From: Apostichopus japonicus
Lineage: Eukaryota; Echinodermata; Holothuroidea; Aspidochirotida; Stichopodidae
NCBI RefSeq assembly: GCF_037975245.1
Contig: NC_092572.1
Coordinates: 6,587,501 to 6,651,500, forward strand
Length of the DNA stretch: 64,000 nt
Direction: 5' to 3'
The position numbers and the translations under genes were made by a program. Positions 1-27,496 of this stretch are shown piece after piece. Numbering within the stretch: position 1 is the stretch's first letter; each line of letters starts with the position of its first letter. The notes beneath the pieces were generated by a model, which did not search any database, was not told where the DNA came from, and was given only the letters and a program-made list of their open reading frames with translations.

Positions 1-485
1 TACAAGGTTTGTAAGATTATCTATCATTTTCTTATATTTGAGGGATATTTTGGTGACAGATTGTATGTGAAAAGTATATTAAAGATAAAAAGTTTGCACC
101 GTCAAAACACCATCTCAATATCTTGTCCCGAATTCAATATTGCTGATTGGGTCTCAGGTATCTTGACTGGCTTTGTGGTTTATGTAGAAATATTTTTTTC
201 CTTTATAGATAACTTATTTAAATATTATGAAGGAATACAAGGACTATTTCAACTCAACAGCTCCCATGTAATCATTCGTTCTGCTGTCGCCAGATACTTC
301 TTTCAAATTATAGCAAATTTGTAAACAATCATATCAATGTGATAAAACATGGTATGATATTGTGTTGACATAATATTTATAGCAACTTAAAAATGTACCG
401 TAATCAACCTCAGCTAATAGAAAACTGTTTGCAGAATATTCCTTTATCGGCTACCCTTTTCTAAACTGACTGTTTGTGTTCTTAG

Positions 486-16245
<15,760 letters not shown>

Positions 16246-16393
16246 CGTTATTCTGGGATTTTGTCACGAAAGAAGAGAGCTTTGTATTTTATAAATAATT
16301 GATAAACAGTAATAATGTTAAGTGTACTTTTAGGTCCTTCTTTCAATCTTATCACTGAAGTTAAGTCCATCTTACTTTATACCTATCAAGCAA

Positions 16394-16399
16394 AATAAA
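16394..16399 (+). terminator. Polyadenylation signal AATAAA for gene 1
   Basis: An AATAAA hexamer lies about 150 bases after the gene 1 stop codon, in AT-rich DNA with no other exon nearby. The position fits a 3' UTR end; cleavage is not visible from sequence. Confidence 0.5.
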
Positions 16400-16439
16400 A
16401 ACATGCCTTTTCCCGTATACCTAACTATACATTGGAAAA

Positions 16440-17190
16440 TTTTTAGCCCTGCGCCCTAGCTCCCTGAGCACCGCCAATTTACTCCTCCTTTCAGATCTTC
16501 CCTAAGAAAAATGCGGTTCTCATCCGTCCCGCACCAGGGTAGGGAAGAGTGGGCAGGTCATTAAAAAAAACATGTGGGTTTCGCCAATATTCAGAGAACC
16601 TCGTCAAGTGGTACGAAGGTGTAGTGAGTGTGGTATTATGTGCAACACCGAATATCTACGAATTATCGCAAAGTGTAGCAGATATAATAATAAGACCAAG
16701 ACCCGTCGACTCACTCTTGCATATACCAAAGGAACCCATGCAATGAGGACCTATGAAGATACCTGGCCTCTAAGATTGAGTGCTCGTGTGCTTTGTCCCC
16801 TTGCATCGTGGGGTTGAATCAGATGTACCAAACATCTTGATACAGTATCCTTAGAAGCTGGTGAGGGAGGTGCTGCTGGGAGTATGAGTATGTAATGTTT
16901 AGTCCTCTCGATGTACCATAGAAGTGCTGTAATTGTGCACCATATACCGTCCTCCCTAAAGTATTTTGGAATAGAAAACGTGCCCACACACGAAGTCCAA
17001 CGACTGGTTCTTTGGCAAGAATGTAGTTTCCGGAAGAAGACGAACCCTGGGCATCAAAGCGCATGTGACCCCCCGCAACGAAGATCGCATGGGACTTCTT
17101 TTTTCTGGCTGATGCTGCTGTTACTAAGAACACGGTCTTGTTCGTAATGTGACGTAAAGTTAACCTCACGCTGGAATGCTTCAAGAGATT
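16440..17190. other. GC-richer segment with overlapping open frames on both strands, unidentified
   Basis: Compared with the flanks, this block has balanced base composition and open frames on both strands: minus 16819-17184, 121 codons, including HAIFVAGGHMRFDAQG, and plus 16549-16746 and 16572-16817. None matches a family I know, and no splice framework is evident. It may be a fragment of a repeat or of a retrocopied gene. The function is unknown. Confidence 0.35.
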
Positions 17191-20190
17191 AAAATAATCA
17201 TAAAATAAAATAAGAATAATCTCATTAAGCTAGACATGAACCATTGAGGAAATCAAAACTATTTTATTGTATAGAGAACTAATCTAGTAAGACTTCTTTA
17301 CATTATGACATATTTAAGATATGCATATATAAGACTGTATTGTACCTATTGTACCTGCATTCAAGCTACATGGGACATCCTTTTCTTAAGGAAATTTTGT
17401 TGACAAACTATTGATAGGAAATGTATTTTCGGTTTATATCTATAAAAAGGGATTTTTGCTGTAGGAACAAGACTTGTATAAAAGTGCACAGTCCTTACAT
17501 TGATGTTAATCGTGAGTTGTTTTACTATGATCATCAGAAGCAATTATGTTATAATATACTCATATTATCATGAAATATATTATCTAACGTTAGACAGTTT
17601 ATGTTTATTTCTTATCATTATCTTATCATATTTATTTCTTATCATTTAAAGACATTACCAGAAGTTTTACATGCTGAAAACATGAAGGGATCAATATGAC
17701 CAATATTATTTGTAGAACTAACATTCTATTTTACTCTGTTCATGCTTACCATGACAATTACCTTAAAAAATCTTTAGTAACGCAAAATCTGCTTAATATG
17801 GTATGCACGTGGTTGTCAAAAAGGTGAAATTTAATTAGCATTGTCAATATTATTTTCCTCAATGATTCTGCATTACATAGGTACATGTACATATGTTGTC
17901 TAATTTAATACATGAAACAGCATTAACGATCCTCAAGTCAGTCCGTACTTTTGAATCACAAAGTAATAAGCGACGTAAGAGATTTATTTCCAAGTAAGAC
18001 AGATTAATACACGTTTCGAATATTTACAGGACCTAGTTGCCACAAAATACCGATATTAATTTATTTCTCAATATTTTTTAACGGTTAAAACTCGTACCCG
18101 CTAGATACCTTCTTCATTTCTTACTGTACAGTGCAGCTTTTGACCAAAAAAAAACCTCACAATAAATTTGGTTTAAAACATTAACTTAATAAAAAGGTGT
18201 ATTTTTTCATTTGTGAAAAATCTACTTTGTAACGATATCCCTAACTCCCAGGTCCTATTTTATTTTCAGAAAATTAATATTTTTTTTCTGCATTTAAAGT
18301 TCGATTAACACGGTGCTCCAAAGTGACTCATATTTTTGTAAATGGGTCTTTCCTAGAACCAGTGCTTTGTAGGGGTGTGTAATGGGATGAATAATACACG
18401 ATACCCCTGGTACCAGCATAACCTACTAAGTAAGCAGTAGAGCTGGGAGAAGTAGAACTCCTATGCAGGAAACCAGATGCTTGCAGGGACGTTAAAGTAC
18501 CAAATCAGACTGAGAAAATAACCACTTGGTGTCAAGTCCCTCTATGATACAAATGTCCGGCATGTGCAGATACTCCTTCTAAAGTAAAACATAAAGACCT
18601 TACACAGAATGCAACTACATATGCTTTTTGACATATTTGCCATTAATTTATATATTTATATTTGCATTTATGAGGGAAGATCTTTCCATGAAAGAAAGTA
18701 GAACCAACAGGAACTACATGCATTATTTATATAGAAATCTCATCAGCTGGAAGCTTTGTAACATTGGTATATGGAATCGAATTTAAATGCCATGTCGTTG
18801 AATAAGAAAGATACTTGAAAACGATTCCACGTCATTACATATGATTTGAAGAAATGATATGGTAAATGACAATAGATGCAATCCAAAACAAAAACAGAGG
18901 TTATCATAATTGTGTCGGGTAAAAAATTGCCCAACATTTGATTCTTGAGGCCCTTCAACTCATGCATATTTGCCACACAACAGAAAAATGGCATTGACTA
19001 CATTCAATGGTTAAGCATCATGTCCATACGAAGTATGAAGTTTTTATCCAATATAGTTTATGAGGTATTGGACGCTTTTATAGCTTTAAGGGTAAGTCCC
19101 GCCGACCATAAACAATGAATTTAATCCAAAGAAGAAAATATATAGGGACCACTACTTGGTGTATCATTGTGTAAACTATCAACTAAACTTAGTTTACTGT
19201 TTATTTAACCTTCACAGTTGTCGAAGAAGAACTCATTTTCCTAGTTAGATGTACAATACTCGATGTCCAAATGAATATTGTATATACACTATTGCTTGTA
19301 TTTTTGCTAACAGGATTGATACTCCATGATTTTTACATTGACATACCCGATGCCAACAATATATTCCAGAGTGATGCCATTATCTTTTGAGGAGCTATAA
19401 ATGTTGTTTTCATCCTAGTGCTGTTTCAGTTGATGATTTTGCATGACCTTGGTGATATCTGGAGGACGGAATCATTTCGTTTAAAATTATACCTGGAGAT
19501 TTAATGTTACACCAGGTAGTCACTGCAGACTGGATTATTTTCTCATCTCAAGACATGTTAGTTTGGCAGGTACAGATAATCTCCTTCCCACGGGTTTGCA
19601 CTCATACCATTCACTGATTTGTCTATCAATGTCCACCCAAGCAGTTAGCAGGGGTCCATGTTACTGTAAAATTTAACAATTCTCTGTTGAATGACTCGGA
19701 TATTATTTCTCTAGTTAATGAGCTTATCCGTAATGAACGAGAGAAGAACAATTCGCATGACACTGTCGGTGGGAAATATTGATGAATTGATGATTGGGAA
19801 TTATTGATATTCGTTGACCTAGTATGAGATTTCTCAAAAAGAAAGAGATAGAGAGAGGCGATCTAAAAAGCATGAACGCATTCAGAAAACAGCAACAGCA
19901 ACTATATAGCGAAGGGTCCGCAAGCGCAAGCTCAGAACGAACTTCTGTTATATTATGATTAGAAGCCAAGAAGCACCATCATTACATCCCGTGCAAGGCG
20001 GGTGGGAGGAAGGAGAAATTAATTTCAAATCCTTTTTTTTACATCTGGAAAAAAATAAGTCACTGAATGGAATGCTAGGTTTAGGAGGGCAATATTATAT
20101 ACGTCAACAGACAAGTAACGGTCTCTTCGTTGCCGTTTATAAGACTTTTAAGAATTCATTAGGGTAGCTGTTATAAGAATCGCTAAATTG
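17190..20190. other. Intergenic, no gene recognised
   Basis: This is AT-rich sequence with only short shadow open frames. I see no domain, tRNA-like cloverleaf or convincing splice-flanked exon. Confidence 0.5.
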
Positions 20191-20329
20191 CGGGTATCTT
20201 AAATAGTCAGGTGGCTTTGCAACTTTAACGTTACCGGCTGGACAAGAGTGCCAAATTTGGCATGGAGTTTCTTTTAGACCTATCTATCGATTTTATCCGT
20301 AAAACCTACTTAATCGGCTCCGATATTTC

Positions 20330-20660
20330 AAGAAGGCGGCCAAAATTCAAGATGGCCATCAGAAAAAAAGGAAATGTCAAATATCTGGCTGTAAAAATCA
20401 GAAATGAACAAATGAGGGGTCAATTCAGGTGTTTCCTAGGTTCACTGAGACAGATGATGGTCATGGCATGTTGCTTGGGCAACCCATTTCCAAGATGGCG
20501 GCCAAAATCTAAGATGGCCGCAAGAAAAAAGGAAATGTCATATATCTGGCTGGAAAAATCAGAAATGAACAAATGAGGTGTCAATTCTGTTGTTTCCGGG
20601 GTCACTGAAACAGATGATGGTCATTACACGTTGCTTGTGTCACCCATTTCCAAGATAGTG
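20330..20660 (+). repeat. Roughly 155-bp tandem units inside the left terminal repeat
   Basis: Two full units and the start of a third each contain CAAGATGGCGGCCAAAAT or a near match, AAGATGGCC, AAAAAAGGAAATGTCA, ATCTGGCTG, AAATCAGAAATGAACAAATG and a GTTGCTTG..CACCCATTTCC join. The right arm (23215-23450) holds about one and a half units in reverse. The AAGATGGCGGC core resembles the YY1 consensus; binding is only a guess. Confidence 0.8.
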
Positions 20661-21699
20661 ACCAATATAACAGAAAATGCACTTGTTGTCACTGTTAAAA
20701 GTTAGTGGAAGTGTAGACTTGACTTTGAAGATTCTGATTCCTTCTGATGAGTTTTGAAATCCAACGACCAGACTGTCTTTTAGTCGATGCAGTGTGAAAA
20801 TTAGACAGATTTACTATTACGTAATGTTTTTGTGACGTCGATGGGGGAAGCAAAGAATAATGCAAAATTTACATTTTCAAAACTCTGCCACTTAAGAACG
20901 GCGAATCCGATTTGAATGAAAACATACAGAGTTTTGAAGAATACAAGAATTCATTGACTTTGAAGAAAACATTAACTTCAACTTTTGACCTATGAAGGAA
21001 GAAAAATCAGCAATTACTGTGTAAACTCAATAGCGACATTCATTTCGTCCCCTCTTGACGTCAACGGACCAGGATATTTAATATAGGTAACACAAAAACG
21101 AAATTAGTTTAAAACTCAAAATTCAATATTTGGGGTTATGAAATACAATCTTTTCATCTACGTAAGTCTCAAATCAATCCGCTGCACTTAAAGTGACCTT
21201 TAAAAATGTAAGTTTACACTTCCACTGACCTTTAAGTACAGTACTGAATTATTCGGGAATTCTGTCTACAATGTTTCAATACGATGTTTCTTTACCAAAA
21301 AGTTCACAGTCGATGTACACTATTTGGATGAACATGTGCATCGACAAAGAGATGTGCAAGGCCTCTGGCCCATCCTCCTCTTTGATTCTGCGAAGTGAGT
21401 CACCAATCTGAGTAAACACCCCGAAGGGCGTGTCGCCTTTGGCCGGTTATTGGAAAAGGATCCGGGCCAGTGGTGGCGAAAGAGAAACCCACCCAGAACC
21501 TAACAAGAAAGGCAAAAGGAAACGAAGGATTCTCAAACGCAACGAAAACACCGTTCAAAGGAGAAAGCGCAAGTTAGATGGTAGGTGGACCAAACCAATC
21601 CCATCGCTCAAGGGGCTCTATTACAGAACGGTCCTTTTGACAAGGTTTCGTTTGCGCTTTCCCCAAATGAAATAAAAAATATCCTCTCCAATCTCACTT

Positions 21700-22700
21700 A
21701 GATGTGGTGCAGCAATCACCGCACCAGAATACTAAAGTAGAGGAACAATAAAACGATTAACAACTGTAACCTTCCCAGGGAGGGAGAGCCACCTCCGACT
21801 GATGGTGTCGAGCCTTGCCTCTACCTGATCAGCCTTCTCGGCCCAAGTAATGGCCTCCGGGGCACCATAACCAACCAGATGCCATTTACCCTGATCATGA
21901 CATCTGACCAGTTAGCATCGAATGGGAGGGATTGGCCGCGCCAACCTCCTTAACGCAGCCTTCTGGTCTTGGACTTGTTAAATCTGGCACCAGTAGCCTC
22001 TTGGAAGGTGGCCAAAACCTTCGATAAAGACTTGAAGGAGGCAAGGTCCTACACATTACAAGTGACGTCATCGGCAGATTGCAGGCCTGTAACTCTAGCC
22101 CCACCCGGTACATTGACGGGTTGAAACCCCAAGCATCTGTCCAGCGAGGTACTGACATTCCGCTGAAGAGAACATGCAACAACGGGGAGAGGGGACCCTG
22201 ACGGACTCCCCTTCGAACCGGGAAGAGACCAGAAGTTAATCCGTTAACATTGACTATGCTCGAGACTTCCTTATATAGTAACGAGACCCAACAAATAAAC
22301 ACTAAACTCATTCCGAAGGACTCGAAGATTCTGAACAGAAAGTCGTGGTCTACCATGTCAAAGGCCGTCTCCTGGTCCAAGCAGACCAGTGCCAGTCTCT
22401 CATCAACCAGAGGTTATGTTGAATACACTTGCCTCGCACAGCACAAGTCTGGAGAGGACCTAAAATATGCGGCTTCACATCCGCTAATCGATTTCCTAAC
22501 AATATATCCAACCCGCTGTGTTTTGCTTATGTAATTCAACTGGAAAGATGTAGCGAACACGTCTGTCAAGTCCCCACCGAGAACCTCCCAGAAGGTCCTA
22601 TAGAACTCAGCAGGGAGGCCATCGGGACCGGGGGACTTTCCTTTCTTCATCGCTGGTACCGCTGTCCAGAGCTCACCAACGGAGAGATTTGAACTCAAGC
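21700..22700 (-). pseudogene. Broken L1/Tx1-type LINE reverse transcriptase
   Basis: Reading the minus strand from 22700 downward gives AMKKGKSPGPDGLPAEFYRT, then DQETAFDMVDHDFLF, then GVRQGPLSPLL, then ADDVTC..DLASFKSLSKVLATFQEATGAR. These are successive reverse transcriptase motifs of L1/Tx1-like ORF2 in the right order. Several frame changes and stops separate them, so the copy is dead. No endonuclease part is seen. It lies between the inverted arms of the element 20192-23579. Confidence 0.85.
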
Positions 22701-23579
22701 TATCGTTTTTACTCGGGAGGGGGGGGGGTGGGCTTGTCTATACCAGACAACAATTCTTACTGGAGATCCTCGCTAACAGCAGCCCTGGAGTACATGTTCG
22801 AAAAAACGACCTAAATACCTCAGATTACTAGTGACCTGACTTATGTTGTTCGCAGAATTGACGTTGTGTTTATGAAGGGTGCACAATTGTACAAAATCTC
22901 CCAATGAGTCGGTATTCACATCTGGTCGGTTTTCCCTCAAGTAACCCTATTATATAGTTGACTCAATGTAATCAGTCTTACATGACACTTGTAACTCCCA
23001 TATGACAACGGGCTTTGCGACAGTGTCTATCCACGGTCGATCACACCTCAAAATTTCCAAATAAGTCCTAAGTGGCTTCCTGAGCCAAAGGGACACAATC
23101 AGAATACCAGCCAAAACATATAGTCAAGGTGCTAGCCCGGTTTCATTTACATGTTTGAGGACGGAAGGTTTGATGGTGCCGATCAGTAAAGGGCACAGGG
23201 GGTCTGGGGAATGAATATATATGAAATTTCCTTTTTTCCAGGCGGCCATCTTAGATTCTGGCCGCCATCTTGGACATGGGTGACCCAAGCAACGTGTCAT
23301 GACCATAATCTGTTTCAGTGACCCCGGAAACACCTGAATTGACTCCTCATTTGTTAATTTCAGATTTTTTACAGCCAGATATATAACATTCCCTTTTTTT
23401 CTGGCGGTCATCTTGGTTTTTGGCCGCCTTCTTGGAAAATCGGAGCCGATCAAGTGGGTACCACGGATAAAATCAATAGATAGGTCAAAAAGAAACTCCA
23501 TGCCAAATTTGGTACTTTTGTCCGCCGGTAACGTTAATCCTAAACATTGTTTCTAAGCCACCTGACTAAAAGGGTATCT

Positions 23580-24380
23580 CCTAACAGAACAGACCAGAGG
23601 TATTGTGCTTCTATCTTAAAAATTCATAAGACTGCCACCTCTCTACATAACTATTATCTCTCACGCTCTTAAATACGGGCTACAAAATTTATGCAAAGGT
23701 GTTAACTTCTAGATTAAAACGTACCATCCATCTCTTTGGCCTGCATCAGACCACTTTTTTTCAAGACATTCATTTGGGAGAATATAAGATTCGTTTTAGA
23801 CCTTGTAAAGTATTGTTCGCAAACGATAATCCGGTTTTTCTGTTCCTATTGGATTTTGATAAGTTTAGCTTTGGCACTAGCTAAAACTTTGATTGACGTG
23901 TTCTGCAACAAGTATAACCCTTGTATCTGTAATAATGGTTATTTGACTGATTTTCTGCCCCCTTCAACGGGATGAGAGGGGAGATGTCAGGGCTGTCAAT
24001 TAAGTCATTATCTATTCATTCTGGTTGCAGAGGTGCTGGCTATAGAAAAGTCTGTGATCATAATATTATTTAACATAACCATTACATATGAAACAGCTCA
24101 GCTACTTGCGATTTCTTTCACCAATGACGGAAAGTACTTTTTCCGACTGAATTATCAGATATTATTACATTTTTAGTGCGATAAAATTAGTGCGATTCCT
24201 CAGGAATGTAAGACGTCGGGTTGTCATAGCAGTGATGTTACAAACTGCAATATTAGTATGTTCAGCAACGCAATCCAGACTAGCTCTATATTCTCGATAT
24301 AGTATTGTATTTACCACCGACAGCACAACAGAAGTAGGTTCACGCTTGTACAAACCTCACAGAGCACGACTGGCACATGG
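23580..24380. other. Intergenic, no gene recognised
   Basis: Only short overlapping open frames occur here, none with a recognisable domain. Confidence 0.4.
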
Positions 24381-24381
24381 G

Positions 24382-24610
24382 TTCTTTTAACGTTCCCCGT
24401 TGTGTTGGAAGCCAAGCTTCATTTCATCAGATTATACTTTTCACAGAATCATTGCAACAAATAACACAGGCAAATGCTCCTTTTGTAATATTGAAAATAT
24501 TGAGCATGTCTTCTTGGATTGTAATCTACAGCTACTTTATCTTTGGATGTGCAGTTTCATTTTAAAGAAACGTTTCATTTTTTGCGAAGCACAATATTTC
24601 TTTTGGTAAC
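24382..24610 (+). pseudogene. LINE C-terminal zinc-knuckle remnant
   Basis: The plus frame reads RIIATNNTGKCSFCN, then IENIEHVFLDCNLQLLYLW. The C-x2-C...H-x4-C arrangement followed by W is the C-terminal zinc motif found after the reverse transcriptase in L1-like LINEs. Only this end is present and it runs out after about 70 codons, so it is a fragment. Confidence 0.65.
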
Positions 24611-27350
24611 GGTCATGGATTAAGTCACAGTATGAGGAAAGCGTGGAAGAACTCAGATATGAATCCACATGAACTTTATACAAACATCTAACGACGCAGA
24701 TGTGAAATATGGAAGCAATTACATCTTACAGTGATTTTCGAATCCACAATGCTTCGCTTTCAACGACGGAGCACTCCCTTATATATAAATATAATTGTAA
24801 TAAACATTTACCTGCAAAACAGAAAGCAACCTCGAAATTTCCGTTTATACGCCATTTCTGCAATTTGGGGTGTTTCTCGAGACTTCCCGGAAAGAAGCCA
24901 CTGAAAAAGCTTGTTGCTTTCAATTTCTTCCCAAACTTCACAAAGAAGGCAATCCCATAATATCTGGTGATGTAACGGCCCATGAAAACAAAATCCAAAT
25001 GCGTGAACCTTCTTATCCAACCTTTTGTTTCTGTCCCATAGTCCTATGTTCTGGACACTACGCATTTCAAAGAGAAATTCGGTAAAATAAAAATCGGAAA
25101 TTAGAAACCCTTCATATTAAAACTATGTAGATTTCTCTACCCATAGACGCTCAATAGATATAGATCTGCAATACACACAATGATGTGTCATCGTTAATTG
25201 TCAATATGAACTTTGCTCTGACAATTTGCCTTAAATACTGTATATTTTGAACTTTGAACACTATGCAATAAATACGTACAGCTACCGTTCATTTTGGCGT
25301 CATTTAGCTGCTTATTACAATATCGCCATTTTGTTGAAAACATTCTTTGGTCTTTGTGTTTAGTAGTTTCTTTGTTAGGAAAGCCAACGAGGTAAGGCTA
25401 ACATGTTTAATATAATACTAAACAAGTCCAGAACAATCGATTATGGTATGCATTATCGTTAACTGTTTAACCACTTTACGAAAACGTTTCTAAATAATAA
25501 ATCCAAGAACAAGTGTACATGAGATGTATGTGTAGGCGTGTAGTTTTCAGTTACAACACTCATAAGTATATATGAAAACTGTACTCTATGGATATTCAAT
25601 GGTTTACAAATAGAATCTGCTTCTACAACAATAATATAATTTATATCTCTTTTCATATCCTTTTACTTTCAACATCTTTAAAGTTTTTCGAAATCTTTGG
25701 TTGCTTTTCTTACAATACATTACTCTCTTGTTGTTCAAGTGATGGCAACATGTGCTTTCCTTTCCATGTAATGTTTTACTTTAACAAGTTCGAAATGAAG
25801 TGTCTTTATCTATATCAGACGCCAGTTACCTAATAGACTGAACACGTGGTGTGTGTTATCACGTAAAAACATCTGACATTTAGGAAGCAAGGAAATTAAG
25901 GCAGTAATAACGCAATGCAAAACACTTATATTCTATGCCAATCATTGCAAGAAACTGAGAATTATAAAAAAAAAATGTATATATTTTAAACTTTGTCACA
26001 AGTACTTTTCTGTCACGCAATTGGTAAATTTTGACATCGAACAATATATAGGTTTTTAAAAAAAGCTTATGATATTTTCAACAGTAGATATTATACAAAC
26101 CCACTATTGTAGGCTCTTTAGACAGGCTACGTAAAATTCGATTTACCTTTCAACTTGTCAAAGAAATTACGTTAACTGGTTGAACGTCCTTCCCAAATTT
26201 AAAAAATAGCACATTTCAATTTAAGTTAATGTGAAAGTACCATTTAGAATGCGTTCACAAGTTATACGGGAACTGAGTGTGGATTTATCTTGTGTGTTAT
26301 ATAACAACAAATATCTACATTTCGGTGGGATATCACGTAATAGGGAGGGTCAATAACCATTATCTGGTGCTATATTAAACTGGACCTTATCATATTCGGT
26401 AGCGTTTTATTTTTATTTTTATTTTTTTTAGTCTCTTTGTGTGCAGGTATACTAACCTTTTGTTTATACTCAGTTATGGGTCACTTACGTCATTATACAG
26501 ATTATCCAATCACCACATTTTAGTACTTTAAGGAGGCAAAGTGACTTGACAATTTTTAGGAGTAGGTCTTCACAATTCCTGGAAAAAAAAATACATATTT
26601 AGTTAATTTTAATGTGTTAACTGAAACATCATGTAGTAAACAAGAACATGAAGAAAACAGTGTATATTCATATTTACTTGCAAGTCTCGAATATTACGCC
26701 GTGCTAACAGTAACGGTTATTAACTCAATGTATGTCTTGATCTCAGATAATTGCGTACTATCTGCAATCAACCATGTATGTTATGTTAGTTTAAAGTAAC
26801 TTATTTTAAGTCTTACTTTACTTGACAATGTATTCATTCCCAACATCTTCACACAAGTAACGAATGAATTAAACGTATATACTATTCACTCTTTTTGGAT
26901 ATCGGATACAAATCATTCTGGATTAAAAAGCAATGACGGTAATGAAATATAAGCCAAACTGAATTTAATTTTGCTACCGTTTTCATAAAGTTGTAGCTAA
27001 ACAAATGTTGTTCGAGATACATATTTAACAATTTGCAGCCCAAATTTTACAGATGCAGTATTTACTATACATTTACCCCATGACCAGTATTATAAAGACG
27101 GAGTCAAATAATTTTAAAAAAATTGTCAAATGGCAGGGAAGATGTAAACTATGATATTTGCATATGTAGGCTACTACTTAAGAATACACTTTACACATAA
27201 TTTGGATCAAGTGCAAGCCAGTCAATTGTTCTTGTCATAATAAAAAAGTTCAACTCGACATATTTGAGGTATGCAATATGTTAAAAGATATCTGGTCTGA
27301 CTCGGCCAATTTTATATTCTCACTGTATCATTTTTATTCAGATAATATTT
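24610..27350. other. Intergenic, upstream of gene 2, no gene recognised
   Basis: This is AT-rich DNA. Open frames near 24709-25085 occur on both strands but lack any motif I recognise. No TATA box or upstream exon for gene 2 could be fixed here. Confidence 0.45.
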
Positions 27351-27441
27351 TAAAGTGCATTTTGTCAGATTTTGTTTGATCCTACAGAGTTTCGTTTTTC
27401 TGTCCTACAAAGAGCTACGCATTGTGACAGCAGATGGGAAA

Positions 27442-27496
27442 ATGAAGATTTACTGTATATTTATGATATTTGCATGCGTATTGCCGAAATGCTCAG
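27442..27496 (+). CDS. Gene 2 exon: signal peptide
   Basis: The ATG at 27442 opens MKIYCIFMIFACVLPKCS, a short hydrophobic leader, and ends in phase 1 at donor gtgggt. In-frame sequence 5' of the ATG is probably 5' UTR; an acceptor-like cctacag lies at about 27387. Confidence 0.7.

Larger units (their letters stand above)
20192..23579. mobile_element. Long-inverted-repeat transposon with 8-bp target duplication, enclosing a LINE fragment
   Basis: The direct repeat GGGTATCT occurs at 20192-20199 and 23572-23579. Just inside are inverted termini TAGTCAGGTGGCTT (about 20204) and AAGCCACCTGACTA (ending about 23568). The inverted homology continues for over 350 bases on each side (about 20204-20660 and 23215-23568) and includes CCGGTAACGTTA, GCCAAATTTGG and the AAGATGGCGGCC units. 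An 8-bp target duplication fits hAT-like elements; this is inference, as no transposase is visible. Minus-strand L1-type reverse transcriptase pieces occupy the interior, probably a nested insertion. Confidence 0.75.

Noticed and set aside
16819-17184. 121-codon minus-strand open frame as a gene
   Set aside because: It overlaps equally long plus-strand frames and shows no recognisable domain or splice sites. It is kept only as an unidentified segment.
21430-21675. Basic plus-strand open frame (KKGKRKRRILKRN...)
   Set aside because: It lies antisense in or beside the decayed LINE and inside the inverted-repeat element; the basic residues come from purine-rich sequence.
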